41,989 nt of DNA from CAIXZV01 sp037446495 (GCA_037446495.1 JBBIIL010000024.1:1-41989); one strand, 5' to 3'. Counted from the stretch's first letter, positions 13,414-22,141 are shown. The notes: generated by a model not told the origin, from the letters alone. Translations and numbers: made by a program.

Positions 13414-15879
13414 CTATGCGCGGCGGGTCATCGGCTGCCGCGGGTCGAGTTCCTGGGAGACCTCGACGCGAAGGTCGCGGCCCTCCCAGCGGCCGGCATC
13501 AGGCCACCAGAACGTGAAGTCCACGGCCCCTCCGGGAGCCAGCCGGTGCGACCCGGGGATGTCGGCAAGCCACACGCCGAGGCCCGTGTCGCGGGCGTCG
13601 AGGTCGATCCACGTCCGCCATCCGTCAGTCGACCACCGAACCCGGGCCTGGGCCATCAGCTCCAGGCGCAGCATGCGTGCCGGCGGGATCGAGGGTCGCG
13701 GTGCGGTGAATCGCCACGTCGCCCGCGTCGCCTTCGGGGCGATGCCGTGGTAGCGCCGCCAAGCGGCCTCGGGTCGGTCGATCGAATGGCCCAGGGCGAT
13801 CGACCGGACGAGCTTCACATACTCCGCGTGCGCCCAGGCGAGCGGCATCGCCGAACCGGCGGGACGGCCGGGCTCGAGGTGGCGCTCCGGGATCGGGGCC
13901 GCGTCCCAGACCTGCTCGGGCAGCATCCCCCCCTCGGAGGCCATGCGCCGCATCGCGTCGAGGTGCGGCCGCGCGTCGCGCCCGGCGTCGAGCTCGAAGT
14001 GGCCGCGCTCGCCGACCAGGAGCGGCCAGCCTCGGCCGATCCCCGTCCCGTCGTAGGCGCTCCCGTCCGCGTGCTCGCCGTATCCGTCGCCGTTGTAGCG
14101 GCGCCAGACGGGCCCGCTCGGCGTGTCGGTTCGCAGGAGGGCATCGGCGACGGCGAGGCTCGACACGATCCGCGGGTCATCGGGGAGGCGGAGCCCGAAC
14201 CGAACCAGGGCCAGGAAGTCGGTGCCGACCAGCTCGTCGCCGGGCACCATCGACGTGCCGGCAGGCTGATTGCGGAGCGTCACCGGCGTCGAGATGGGCG
14301 CCCCGGCAAGCACGTCCGGCGAGGCGATCCGGACGTAGTGGCCGTCGACCCCGTTCTCCCTGGCGAGCCGGGTGCCGCGGGCGTACGTCCAGTCCTCGAT
14401 CGAGGCGTTCCAGTCGTCCGCGAGCTCCAGGCAGTAGGCGGCGGCAGGCTCGGGCAGGTGTCCGGCGGCGACAACCAGGGCGGCGACGACGGGCGCGAGG
14501 GTGGAGGGCGTGAGCCCGGCCGTCTCCTCCCAGCGGTCCTGACTCGTGGCCGGACCGGTCCGCGCGATGAACCCGGCGGCCCGGGCGATCATGCGGTCGA
14601 GCGCCGTCGGGCTGACGAGGTTCTGGAACGCCTCCTCGTGGGGGCCGGTCCTCCCGTGCATGTGGCCGGCACCCGTGCGGAGCGCCCCCGCCAGGAGCAG
14701 CGGATACGCAGCCTCGTCGAGTTGCAGGCCGCTCCAGTACGGCACCCCGTCAACCCACTGGTTCTGGGGCCAGTGGCCGTCCGGCTCCTGCGAGGCGACG
14801 AGGTAGGCCAGCGTCCGTCGGGCCGTCGCCACGGCGCCCAGGGCGACAAACGCCCCGGCCGACTCGACGAGGTCGCGCGACCAGACCAGGTGGTAGCCAC
14901 CCAAATCGTTTCGGGTGTTGCCCCAGGGGATGGACAGGCTGGCCACGGTCGCGCCCGGCAGGGTTCGATCCTGGTGCGACCGGAGCACCGTCGCCGAGGT
15001 CAGGTACAGGTCGCGCTCCTGCGCCGACAGGTCGACGGGCGGCTCGACCACCGTCGCGACGAACCCCAGCCAGTTGCCGACGTACTCGTCCCACGCATCC
15101 TGGAAGGGACCGGCCAGCGCGGCAGACGCCTCGAGTCCGGCCTCCTCGGGCCGGGCCCCGAACGCGAGGGCGAGCTGGGCCGCGCCACCGTCGAGCGCCA
15201 GCTCGGTCATGCCGGCGACGTTCCCGGCGCCGGTGCGCGCGTACGTCCACGTCATGCGGCCGTCGGTCGCGAAATCGTGCCACCCGTCCGATGCCCCCAC
15301 GTAGCCGACGCCCTGGCGCAGCGGGGGCGGGTCGGATGCCATCGCCAAGGCCCACGGCCCGTCCTGCGCGAAGAGCATCGGGCGGCCCTTGTGGGTGCCG
15401 ACCCACGCGTGGCCGTGCAGGCCGGTGAACCCGAGGTGGGGCGCCAGGAGCGGGTACAGCCGCAGCGGGTGGGCGGTCCGACCCGGATCGGCCGGGTCCC
15501 GGAGGTCCTCGAGGCGGGCCTCGATCCGGACGACATCGGCGTGGTCGTCGGCGCAGATCCGGAGGGTCAGCCGGTAGGCCCGATGGGTGTGCACGGCCGT
15601 GATCGCCGGCACCCCGTGCTCCGCATGGTGGACCGCTTGGGCGGCATCGCGCTTGACCTCGCTCCAGAAGCCCGCATCGTCGGCGACGATGAACCCCAGG
15701 TCCCGGATCTGCGGCCGGTCCACGTGCGGCCAGTAGACCTCGTTGAGGATCCCGTGGCCGACCGTGAACCAGACGCGGCTCGAGTAGTGCGACGTCCCGA
15801 CCGCGTCCTTGTCGCTCGTCGACCAGGTCGGCGGGCTGCCCGGCGCCCCCGGCGCGTCCAGACCGTCCGCATCGTCCAT
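13414..15879 (-). CDS. Glycoside hydrolase family 15 glucoamylase / glucodextranase
   Basis: A protein of 821 aa. Residues about 10-270 match the glucodextranase N-terminal beta-sandwich (GAPGSPPTWSTSDKDAVGT, VWFTVGHGILNEVYWP). The (alpha/alpha)6 barrel spans about 285-695, with GGYHLVWSRDL, the general acid within SQDRWEE (E451/E452) and the general base in LPEQVWD (E655). About 720-815 is a C-terminal beta domain. It should release glucose from the non-reducing ends of alpha-1,4-glucans. There is no clear signal peptide, so it is probably cytoplasmic. Its ATG overlaps the zwf stop (TGATG), which couples glucan hydrolysis to the oxidative pentose phosphate entry enzyme. Confidence 0.93.
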   Translation of the reverse strand: MDDADGLDAPGAPGSPPTWSTSDKDAVGTSHYSSRVWFTVGHGILNEVYWPHVDRPQIRDLGFIVADDAGFWSEVKRDAAQAVHHAEHGVPAITAVHTHRAYRLTLRICADDHADVVRIEARLEDLRDPADPGRTAHPLRLYPLLAPHLGFTGLHGHAWVGTHKGRPMLFAQDGPWALAMASDPPPLRQGVGYVGASDGWHDFATDGRMTWTYARTGAGNVAGMTELALDGGAAQLALAFGARPEEAGLEASAALAGPFQDAWDEYVGNWLGFVATVVEPPVDLSAQERDLYLTSATVLRSHQDRTLPGATVASLSIPWGNTRNDLGGYHLVWSRDLVESAGAFVALGAVATARRTLAYLVASQEPDGHWPQNQWVDGVPYWSGLQLDEAAYPLLLAGALRTGAGHMHGRTGPHEEAFQNLVSPTALDRMIARAAGFIARTGPATSQDRWEETAGLTPSTLAPVVAALVVAAGHLPEPAAAYCLELADDWNASIEDWTYARGTRLARENGVDGHYVRIASPDVLAGAPISTPVTLRNQPAGTSMVPGDELVGTDFLALVRFGLRLPDDPRIVSSLAVADALLRTDTPSGPVWRRYNGDGYGEHADGSAYDGTGIGRGWPLLVGERGHFELDAGRDARPHLDAMRRMASEGGMLPEQVWDAAPIPERHLEPGRPAGSAMPLAWAHAEYVKLVRSIALGHSIDRPEAAWRRYHGIAPKATRATWRFTAPRPSIPPARMLRLELMAQARVRWSTDGWRTWIDLDARDTGLGVWLADIPGSHRLAPGGAVDFTFWWPDAGRWEGRDLRVEVSQELDPRQPMTRRA

Positions 15880-17303
15880 CAGGCGTCCGCCCGTGGATCC
15901 GGCTTGGCGGCCGGGTCGTGCCAGCGATGGCCGGGCAGGAGCACATTCGCCGCTTCGGGCGGACCCCAGGTCCCGGGCTCGTAGGGATGAGGTTGGGCGC
16001 CTGCCCGGAGCACGCCGTCAACGACTCGCCAAGCTGCCTCGACCGCGTCCTCGCGAGCGAACAGCGACTGGTCACCGCGGATCGCGTCCCCGATCAGGCG
16101 CTGGTAGGGCGGCTCCTCGGTCCCGCTCTGGTGCGACGCGTAGAGCTCGACCGCCTCGCCGACCATCGCCTCGCCCGGCTTCTTCGCCCGCGCCCCGAGC
16201 GAGATGGACATGTCCGGCGAGAGCCGGAACCGGAGGTAGTCGGCATCGGGCGGCTGCGGCTCCCGGAAGACGGACTGCGGCGGCCGCCTCATCTCGACCA
16301 GGACCTCGGTTGCGGTCACCGGCAGGCATTTGCCGGTCCGGATGTAGAAGGGCACGCCGCTCCATCGCCACGTGTCGATGCGCAGCCGCAATGCCGCGAA
16401 CGTCTCGACGTCCGAGTCGGGCGCCACGCCGGCGACCTCGCGATAGCCCCGGTACTGGCCGCGCACGACGTCGTTCGGCGCGAGCGGACGGATCGAGTCC
16501 AGCACCTTGAACTGCTCGTTGCGGACCGCCTCGGGCGTGGCGCCCGACGGGGGCTCCATGGCGAGCAGGCTCACGACCTGGAGCAGGTGGTTCTGGACGA
16601 CGTCACGGATCGCGCCCGCCTGCTCGTAGAAGGCACCGCGGTCGGCGACGTCGAAGGCCTCGGGCATGTTGATCTGCACCGACGAGACGTGGCTGCGGTT
16701 CCAGATCGGCTCCAGGAACGAGTTGGCGAAGCGGAAGTAGAGCAGGTTCCGGACGGGCTCCTTGCCCAGGTAGTGGTCGATCCGGAAGATCTCGCGCTCG
16801 GCCAGCGCCGAGTGGAGCGCCTCGTTGAGGGCAATCGCGGTGTCGAGGTCGTGACCGAACGGCTTCTCCACGATGATCCGCGCCCCGTCGGCGCAGCCCG
16901 ACGCCTTGAGGTTCCCGACCACCTCGCTGAACAGGGCCGGCGGGACGGCCAGGTAATGGAGGGGGTGCCTCGCCTCCCCCAGCGCTCGGCGCAGGGCGTG
17001 AAAGGTCTCGACATCGTCGTCGGATCCCTTCACATAGCGCAGGCGATCGGTCAGGGCCGTGGTGGCGGTGGCATCCGCGAACCCGTGCGCCCGGAGGCTC
17101 TCGCGAGCGCGCTCCCTGAGGCTGTCGAGATCGCCGGACCGCGCCACGCCGATGATCGGCAGGCTGAATCCCTCGTCCCGGATCAGGCCGGCCAGCGCGG
17201 GGAAGATCTGCTTGAATGCAAGATCGCCGGTGGCGCCGAAGAAGACGAAGGCGTCAGAACGTCCCTCCGTCCGGCTCGCGGGCCGAATCTCGGCGACAGC
17301 CAT
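15879..17303 (-). CDS. zwf: Glucose-6-phosphate 1-dehydrogenase
   Basis: A protein of 474 aa that oxidises glucose-6-phosphate to 6-phosphogluconolactone with NAD(P)+. The coenzyme-binding motif GATGDLA is at 23-29, EKPFG at 146-150 and the active-site block RIDHYLGKE at 174-182, with the substrate-binding His in DHY. The length is normal. It lies in a leftward operon between small ORFs and the GH15 glucoamylase, with which it overlaps by one base. No gnd or pgl gene is nearby. NADPH for oxidative stress is a plausible reason for its place in this stress island (inference). Confidence 0.96.
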   Translation of the reverse strand: MAVAEIRPASRTEGRSDAFVFFGATGDLAFKQIFPALAGLIRDEGFSLPIIGVARSGDLDSLRERARESLRAHGFADATATTALTDRLRYVKGSDDDVETFHALRRALGEARHPLHYLAVPPALFSEVVGNLKASGCADGARIIVEKPFGHDLDTAIALNEALHSALAEREIFRIDHYLGKEPVRNLLYFRFANSFLEPIWNRSHVSSVQINMPEAFDVADRGAFYEQAGAIRDVVQNHLLQVVSLLAMEPPSGATPEAVRNEQFKVLDSIRPLAPNDVVRGQYRGYREVAGVAPDSDVETFAALRLRIDTWRWSGVPFYIRTGKCLPVTATEVLVEMRRPPQSVFREPQPPDADYLRFRLSPDMSISLGARAKKPGEAMVGEAVELYASHQSGTEEPPYQRLIGDAIRGDQSLFAREDAVEAAWRVVDGVLRAGAQPHPYEPGTWGPPEAANVLLPGHRWHDPAAKPDPRADA

Positions 17304-17309
17304 GTGCCC

Positions 17310-17537
17310 TCAGCCCTTGCCTTCCACGCTGCCCCGTCGCCAGACCGTGGTCACGGCCGGGATGTCCGACTGATACCCGTGAACCTCCGGCTTCGGGCCG
17401 CCGATCATCAGGCAGCACCCCCGCCCGCGGCCGGCGCTGCCGCCGCTGGTGCTGCAGTCGAGGGAGCTGATCCCCCGCTCGGCCGGCGCCCCGGAGTGCC
17501 GGATGTCATCGACGCAGGATGAGGTGCAGCCGTCCAC
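17310..17537 (-). CDS. Small cysteine-containing ORF directly upstream of zwf
   Basis: A 75-codon ORF starting GTG 17537 whose stop lies six bases before the zwf ATG. The protein has five cysteines (C4, C8, then LDC, and a CC pair) and a C-terminal part (MIGGPKPEVHGYQSDIPAV) with codon use like the surrounding genes. It overlaps the ORF 17408-17620 in another frame, so at most one of the two is likely real over the shared part, unless a frameshift joins them. I do not recognise the family. Confidence 0.3.
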   Translation of the reverse strand: MDGCTSSCVDDIRHSGAPAERGISSLDCSTSGGSAGRGRGCCLMIGGPKPEVHGYQSDIPAVTTVWRRGSVEGKG

Positions 17538-17620
17538 CCTTCTATCGTCTCATGCCAACAGCATGGAAGCACCGTGCCATGCACCGTGTTGATCGCGCCC
17601 TTGTCGCGCTGGTCCTTCAT
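17408..17620 (-). CDS. Small ORF with strong ribosome binding site
   Basis: A 70-codon ORF beginning MKDQRDKGAINTVHGTVLPC. It has AGGAGG seven bases before its ATG, one of the best ribosome binding sites in the window. The second half becomes low-complexity (Ala/Pro/Gly), where the overlapping frame 17310-17537 looks more protein-like, so a frameshift between them is possible. It lies 38 bp after the AI-2E-type gene in the same direction. Function unknown. Confidence 0.35.
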   Translation of the reverse strand: MKDQRDKGAINTVHGTVLPCCWHETIEGWTAAPHPASMTSGTPGRRPSGGSAPSTAAPAAAAPAAGGGAA

Positions 17621-17658
17621 CGAGTGACCTCCTGACTGCCGGAGGGGCGGTGGCGCAC

Positions 17659-19032
17659 CTACCCGGCCGATGCCCGCCCCTTGCCACTGTGGGCGGCGGC
17701 GTCGTCGCGGTCCTGACGCCTCGCCATTGGCCTGTTGTTGGCGGCGTGCACCCGGACGCGGCGGGGACGCCGCTGTCTGGTGTCCCTGCTGGCGAGCACG
17801 TCCTTCTCGGCAACGACCGCTCCCTCCTGATCCGCCAGATACGCTTCGGCCTGGTCGGCGGCCAGCGCCACGGCCTCGTCCAGGGGCATGTCAGGATCGG
17901 CGGCGCGGATCTCGGCGACGGTGTCCTCGAGGTCGATCCCCTCCACCTCGTTCACGGCCCGCCGGTTGACGACGTACCGCGCCATCAGGTTGAGCACAGC
18001 CACGAACGGGATCGCGAACAGTGCACCCCACAGCCCAGCGACCTGCGCGCCGACCAGCAGCGCCACCAGGACGAGGATCGGGTGCAGACCGGCGCTCCCA
18101 CGGATCAGCCGCGGCTGGACGACGTTGACGAGCACGGTCTGGACAACGAGCAGCACGACGAACGCCGGGATCGCCGCCTCCGGCCGGAATGCGACCGCAA
18201 CGAGGAGAGGCGGCAGCAGGGCCAGCGGCGGACCGAAGAACGGGATCGACATCGCCAGTCCGACGGCCACCGTGGTCAGGAACAGGTACGGCAGCCCGAA
18301 CACCAGGCCGACCACGATCGTCAGCAGCACTTGGATCGCCGCGAGCGTGACCTGGACGCGGAGGAAGCCGCTGAACGCGCGACCCACGGACCGCTCAATC
18401 ATCCTGAGCTCATCACCGAAGCGATTCGGGACGATCCGCTCCAGCGCGCCCTGGATCGTGTCGGCGTCGAGCACCGCGTAGAGCGACAGGATCACGATGA
18501 CGAACACGTTGCCGAGCACGGAGGCCGTCGTGCCCGCCATGGTCTGCACTTCCTGGCTCAGCGAGCCGCTGATGGTCGCGAACAGCGTCCGCTGCGCGGT
18601 GTCAAAGGTCGCCGCCAGATCGATCGTGCCCTTGCTGAGCCCAGTCGAGGCCTGGATGCCCAGAAGGAGCCCGTGGATGCGTCCGGTGACCTCGTCGGTG
18701 CGGCCCGCGATCTCGGCCGCGTCGTGGGCGCCAACCTGGAGCGTGGCGAAGATCAGAATCCCGACCAGTCCGGCGACCGCGCCGTACACCAGCGCGATCG
18801 CCGGGCCGCGTCCGATGCGCGACCGCCTCACGATCCACGACGCTCCCTGCCCCACGAGGAATGACAGGAGCCAGGCGAGGAACACCACCAGCAGGATCGT
18901 GCTGAAGCCGCCAGCGAAGGCCACGAGTTGGCTCATGACGGCGAGTCCGAAGAAGAGGCTGCCCAGAACGAGGAAGGCGGTCGTCATGGGCGTCGAACTG
19001 CGCGCCGGGTCGAGGCGGGACGGGACCGTCAC
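17659..19032 (-). CDS. AI-2E family transporter (YdiK/PerM-type permease)
   Basis: A protein of about 457 aa. It has hydrophobic segments starting TTAFLVLGSLFFGLAVMSQL, an extracytoplasmic middle region (GRTDEVTGRIHGLLLGIQAS) and the family block GLPYLFLTTVAVGLAMSIPFF, followed by VNVVQPRLIRGSAGLHPILV, typical of the AI-2E/PerM family. The C-terminal ~90 residues are charged and cytoplasmic. I prefer GTG 19032 because it overlaps the stop of the upstream small ORF (GTGA); ATG 18987 is possible. Family members export small signals or act as Na+/H+ antiporters, so the substrate is uncertain. Its unit runs leftward from the palindrome at 19296-19318. Confidence 0.88.
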   Translation of the reverse strand: MTVPSRLDPARSSTPMTTAFLVLGSLFFGLAVMSQLVAFAGGFSTILLVVFLAWLLSFLVGQGASWIVRRSRIGRGPAIALVYGAVAGLVGILIFATLQVGAHDAAEIAGRTDEVTGRIHGLLLGIQASTGLSKGTIDLAATFDTAQRTLFATISGSLSQEVQTMAGTTASVLGNVFVIVILSLYAVLDADTIQGALERIVPNRFGDELRMIERSVGRAFSGFLRVQVTLAAIQVLLTIVVGLVFGLPYLFLTTVAVGLAMSIPFFGPPLALLPPLLVAVAFRPEAAIPAFVVLLVVQTVLVNVVQPRLIRGSAGLHPILVLVALLVGAQVAGLWGALFAIPFVAVLNLMARYVVNRRAVNEVEGIDLEDTVAEIRAADPDMPLDEAVALAADQAEAYLADQEGAVVAEKDVLASRDTRQRRPRRVRVHAANNRPMARRQDRDDAAAHSGKGRASAG

Positions 19033-19214
19033 GCGTCCGAGCCCCGGGCGACCATGGACCCCATCGACATCACGTGCTGCGCGTTGGGCGCGATGCCGGA
19101 GGCAGCAGGTCCGACGCCGGCTGGTCCTGCCCAGGTCGCGGCCCTGGCCGCGAGCTGGGTGCCAACCGAGGCGCTCGGAGGAAGGGCGCCTGGACGCGCT
19201 GCCCTTCGGCTCAT
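19029..19214 (-). CDS. Small ORF translationally coupled to the AI-2E permease
   Basis: A 61-codon ORF starting MSRRAARPGALPPSASVGTQ, with AGGAGG four bases before its ATG and a stop overlapping the permease GTG (GTGA). It has no membrane helix or known motif, is rich in Ala, Gly and Met near the end, and carries a basic N-terminus. An in-frame ATG at 19301 inside the palindrome would extend it to 90 aa. It may be a leader peptide that couples translation or a small regulatory protein. Function unknown. Confidence 0.4.
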   Translation of the reverse strand: MSRRAARPGALPPSASVGTQLAARAATWAGPAGVGPAASGIAPNAQHVMSMGSMVARGSDA

Positions 19215-19295
19215 CTGGCCTCCTGGTGTGTCGGCGTCGCGCTGCCGATCTGGCGCACCTGACGCGCTCCCCACTGTGGATGGCCTGGCCCCGCA

Positions 19296-19318
19296 TGTCA
19301 TGACGCCGCGTCATGACA
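19296..19318. promoter_or_regulatory. 23-bp palindromic operator, copy 1
   Basis: The sequence is TGTCATGACG-CCG-CGTCATGACA, a perfect 11-bp inverted repeat around one central base. It lies in the divergent region between the leftward small ORF/AI-2E/zwf/GH15 genes and the rightward ArsB-type/UspA genes. A second copy with the same 10-3-10 geometry is at 22437-22459. The recurrence indicates a shared dimeric regulator; I cannot name it. Confidence 0.7.
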
Positions 19319-19411
19319 GCCTCGCCGCCGGGGATCGCTCGGTCCGGCATCCGCCGCCACCCGATCGTGGCCGGCCGTGACCGGACGGAGCGACGCCCTA
19401 TCCTGCTCGGC

Positions 19412-20707
19412 GTGAACGACGCATCCGCCGTCTCGTCGGCAGCGGCCCTCGCCACCTTCGTCTTCCTGGCGACGATCGCCGTGGTGATCACCCGCCCGAG
19501 GGGCGTCACCGAGGCGCGGGCGGCCCTGGTCGGGGCGCTCGTGATGATCCTCGTCGGGCTCGTTCCCATCCGCGAGGCCGCCTCGAACGTCGCCGGCCAC
19601 TGGAACGTCCTGCTGTTCTTCGTGGGCCTCACGGGGGCGGCCGCGGTCGCCGAGCGGAGCGGCCTCTTCGAGGCGCTGGCCGGCACGTCCGCGCGGGTCT
19701 CGGGGGGACGGCCCAGACGGCTGCTGGTGGCGGTCGTCGTGGTGGGCGCCGTCGTGGCGGCGCTCCTCTCGAATGACGCCGCGGCCCTGGTGCTCACGCC
19801 GGTGGTCTACGTCCTCGTCGCGAGGTTCGGCCTCGGGCCGCTGCCCTACGTGCTCGCGTGCACCTTCGTCGCGGACGCGGCGTCGCTCGCGCTGCCGGTC
19901 GGCAACCCGGTCAACGTGATCGTCAGCGACCGCCTCGGCATCAGCGCGTTCAGCCTCGTCCCGGTGCTCCTGCCCGCCGCGGGCGCGGCCGTGCTCGCCC
20001 TCCTCGGCTGCCTCCTCGTGATCAACCGGCGTGCCCTCCCAGACCGGGCGCCAGTCGTGCCAGCCGCAGCGTCCTGGGCATCCTGGTCGGTCGTCCCGCG
20101 GCCGCTCCTCGCGGCGTTCGGCGCGGCCGTCGTGGCCTTCGCGATCGCGTCGGTCCTCGACCTGCCGCTCGGCCCAACGCTGACCGGCGCATGGCTCCTC
20201 CTCCTCGTGGTCGAGCGTTCGGCCGGGCGCCGCGTCGCCCCGCTCGACGGCATCGGGTGGTCGCTGCTGGTCTTCGTCGCCGCGATGGGCATCCTGGTGG
20301 ATGGCCTCGCGGCGACGGGCGTCACGCCGTGGCTTGCGAGCCTCCTCCTGGGCCCGGTCCGGGACGTGCCCGCGGCCGTGATGGCCGTGACCGCCGTGGC
20401 GGGCGCCGTCGGCGCCAACCTGTTCAACAACCTGCCGGCCGCATTCGTGCTGGCCGACGCGGTGCACAGCGCTGGACTGAGCGCGGCCAGCACCCATGCC
20501 GCCGCGATCGGGACGATCATTGGCGCCGACCTCGGCCCGAACTTGACGCCCGTCGGGTCGGTCGCCACGCTGCTCTGGTTCGTTCTGCTCCGCCAGCGCG
20601 GCATGGAAATCACAACGTGGAGCTACATCCGGGTGGGACTCATCGTGACGCCGATCACCCTGCTCGCGGCCCTCGTGGTGGGGCTGCTCCTTGGGATCCC
20701 GCGATGA
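19412..20707 (+). CDS. ArsB/NhaD-type anion permease (SLC13-like)
   Basis: A protein of about 431 aa with 11-12 hydrophobic segments. It contains the repeated substrate-site signatures of the ion transporter superfamily: LLSNDAAALVLTPVVYVL in the first half and GANLFNNLPAAFVLADAV in the second, plus ALPVGNPVNVIVSDRLG. This is the pattern of ArsB and related permeases that export arsenite or carry other anions or protons. A TATCCT -10-like box ends seven bases before GTG 19412 and no Shine-Dalgarno is near, so the mRNA may be leaderless. Its stop overlaps the UspA start (ATGA). No arsC or arsR is adjacent, so arsenic resistance is only one possibility. Confidence 0.85.
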   Translation: MNDASAVSSAAALATFVFLATIAVVITRPRGVTEARAALVGALVMILVGLVPIREAASNVAGHWNVLLFFVGLTGAAAVAERSGLFEALAGTSARVSGGRPRRLLVAVVVVGAVVAALLSNDAAALVLTPVVYVLVARFGLGPLPYVLACTFVADAASLALPVGNPVNVIVSDRLGISAFSLVPVLLPAAGAAVLALLGCLLVINRRALPDRAPVVPAAASWASWSVVPRPLLAAFGAAVVAFAIASVLDLPLGPTLTGAWLLLLVVERSAGRRVAPLDGIGWSLLVFVAAMGILVDGLAATGVTPWLASLLLGPVRDVPAAVMAVTAVAGAVGANLFNNLPAAFVLADAVHSAGLSAASTHAAAIGTIIGADLGPNLTPVGSVATLLWFVLLRQRGMEITTWSYIRVGLIVTPITLLAALVVGLLLGIPR

Positions 20708-21216
20708 GCGCACAATCGCCTGCTCGTCGGCGTCTGCTCGTCGCCCTGGCCGGCGCGGAGGACCCGTCGCTGGTCGAGAGGCTGGCCCTGGTGGCGGGCG
20801 CGGGCGGCGGCTCCGTCGAGATCGAACTCCTGCACGTCATCGACTCCGGGCCCCGCGGGCTGGCCCGGCGCGGTCCGGAGCTGCGTGCCCGGCCGTGGCC
20901 GCGGCCCGCCGTGGCGGGCATGGACCAGCGCCTCTCCGAGGCTGAGGAGGAAGGGGCAGGGGCGATCCTCGCAGCCTGGAGCGAGCGGTTCGCGGCGGGC
21001 CTCCCGGGGGCCGCGATCGAGACAGCCATCCGGCGTGGCGAGCCGGAGCACGAGATCATCGCCGCGGCCCTGGAATGCAGGGCGGACGCCGTCGTCCTGT
21101 GCGCGCGTCCACGGACCGGCGCCACGGAGCCCGGACCCCGGAGCCTGGGCCACGTGGCGCGCTTCGTCGTTGACCACGCCCCAGTCCCCGTCCTACTCGT
21201 CCGGCATTCTGGATGA
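20704..21216 (+). CDS. Universal stress protein (UspA family)
   Basis: A protein of 170 aa with one Usp domain. It has an N-terminal strand RRLLVALAGAEDPSLVERL, a middle variable helix, RRGEPEHEIIAAALECRADAV, and the C-terminal segment LGHVARFVVDHAPVPVLLVR. The ATP-binding G-2x-G-9x-G(S/T) motif is only partly conserved (GATEPGPRSLG). Usp proteins modulate survival under stress. It is coupled to the preceding permease by an ATGA overlap, so it may be a regulatory subunit of that transporter, an arrangement seen with other permeases (inference). Confidence 0.88.
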   Translation: MSAQSPARRRLLVALAGAEDPSLVERLALVAGAGGGSVEIELLHVIDSGPRGLARRGPELRARPWPRPAVAGMDQRLSEAEEEGAGAILAAWSERFAAGLPGAAIETAIRRGEPEHEIIAAALECRADAVVLCARPRTGATEPGPRSLGHVARFVVDHAPVPVLLVRHSG

Positions 21217-21358
21217 CAGCCCGGCCGCGGCCAGCACCCGGCGACCACTACAACGGCACCCGGGTTTCGCCCGGCCGTTCTGCCAAGCCAAGAGAGCCGG
21301 ACGCGACCAGGCCCTGTGGAATACTTCCTCTGCCAATGCAGCATTGGGGGTCTTCAGC

Positions 21359-22141
21359 ATGACCGATGAGCGGTTGGAGGCAGCGGAACCAGAGTCGCAT
21401 CGCGCCCTCGTGCTCCACGACCGCCAGATCGTCGTCGACCTGATCGAGCTGACGCTGAACCACGGCTTGTTCGTCGTTCGCGCCGTGCACAACCTGGACG
21501 AAGCGCTGGCGATGATGGAGGAGTGGCACCCGGATCTCGCCGTGCTCGACATGGATCACGACGACAGCGCGGCGCTGCTCGCGCGGCTCGGCGACTCGAA
21601 CCGCCTGACGCGGCGCCTGACCCCCGCTCTGGGGCTCACACCACGAGGTGACCTCAAGACCAAGCTGCGCGCGTTCGATCTCGGCGTTGACGACGTCCTC
21701 ACGATGCCGTTCTCGCCCGAGGAGCTGCTCGCCCGGGCCATCGTCATCACCCGGCGAGGGACGTGCGCGGACGGGCCGATCGTGCCCGTGATCAGGCTCG
21801 GGGACATCGAGGTGGACATCGTGAGTCGCGAGGTTCGCGACGGGACCTCGACCATCCACCTGACGGAGATCGAACAGAGCCTGTTCTACGTGCTCGCGAG
21901 TCGCGCCGGCCGGGTCGTGACGCGTGACGAGATCCTCGATGCGGTCTGGGGCCTGGAATTCGTGACCTACAGCAACATCGTGGATCGCCACGTGCGCGGC
22001 CTGCGTGTCAATCTGCAGGACGACTACCGACACCCGCGCTTCATCGCCACCGTCCCGGGCCAGGGGTACCGCTTCATCCCGACGTTCACCAACAATGGTT
22101 GGGAGGGCGCACCCCCCTCGCCCGACACCCAACCGGACTGA
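21359..22141 (+). CDS. OmpR-type response regulator with atypical receiver
   Basis: A protein of 260 aa. The receiver domain (about 14-132) keeps the phosphoacceptor-type Asp (D64 in AVLDMD). However, the conserved Lys that normally precedes PF is Met (TMPFSPEELLARA, M116), and the usual acidic pair is reduced (LHDRQ). The C-terminal winged-helix domain (about 145-242) is intact: ITLTE-like HLTEIEQSLFYVLASRAGR, then TRDEILDAVWG and the ending ATVPGQGYRFIP. No histidine kinase is near, so it may respond to something other than phosphorylation. It is a candidate to bind the palindromes at 19296 and 22437, though OmpR proteins usually prefer direct repeats. Confidence 0.9.
   Translation: MTDERLEAAEPESHRALVLHDRQIVVDLIELTLNHGLFVVRAVHNLDEALAMMEEWHPDLAVLDMDHDDSAALLARLGDSNRLTRRLTPALGLTPRGDLKTKLRAFDLGVDDVLTMPFSPEELLARAIVITRRGTCADGPIVPVIRLGDIEVDIVSREVRDGTSTIHLTEIEQSLFYVLASRAGRVVTRDEILDAVWGLEFVTYSNIVDRHVRGLRVNLQDDYRHPRFIATVPGQGYRFIPTFTNNGWEGAPPSPDTQPD

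Noticed and set aside
13255..15984. Very long plus-strand open frame of 909 codons opposite GH15
   Set aside because: It is the antisense shadow of the GH15 gene caused by high GC; no family motif and Arg/Gly/Val-rich composition.
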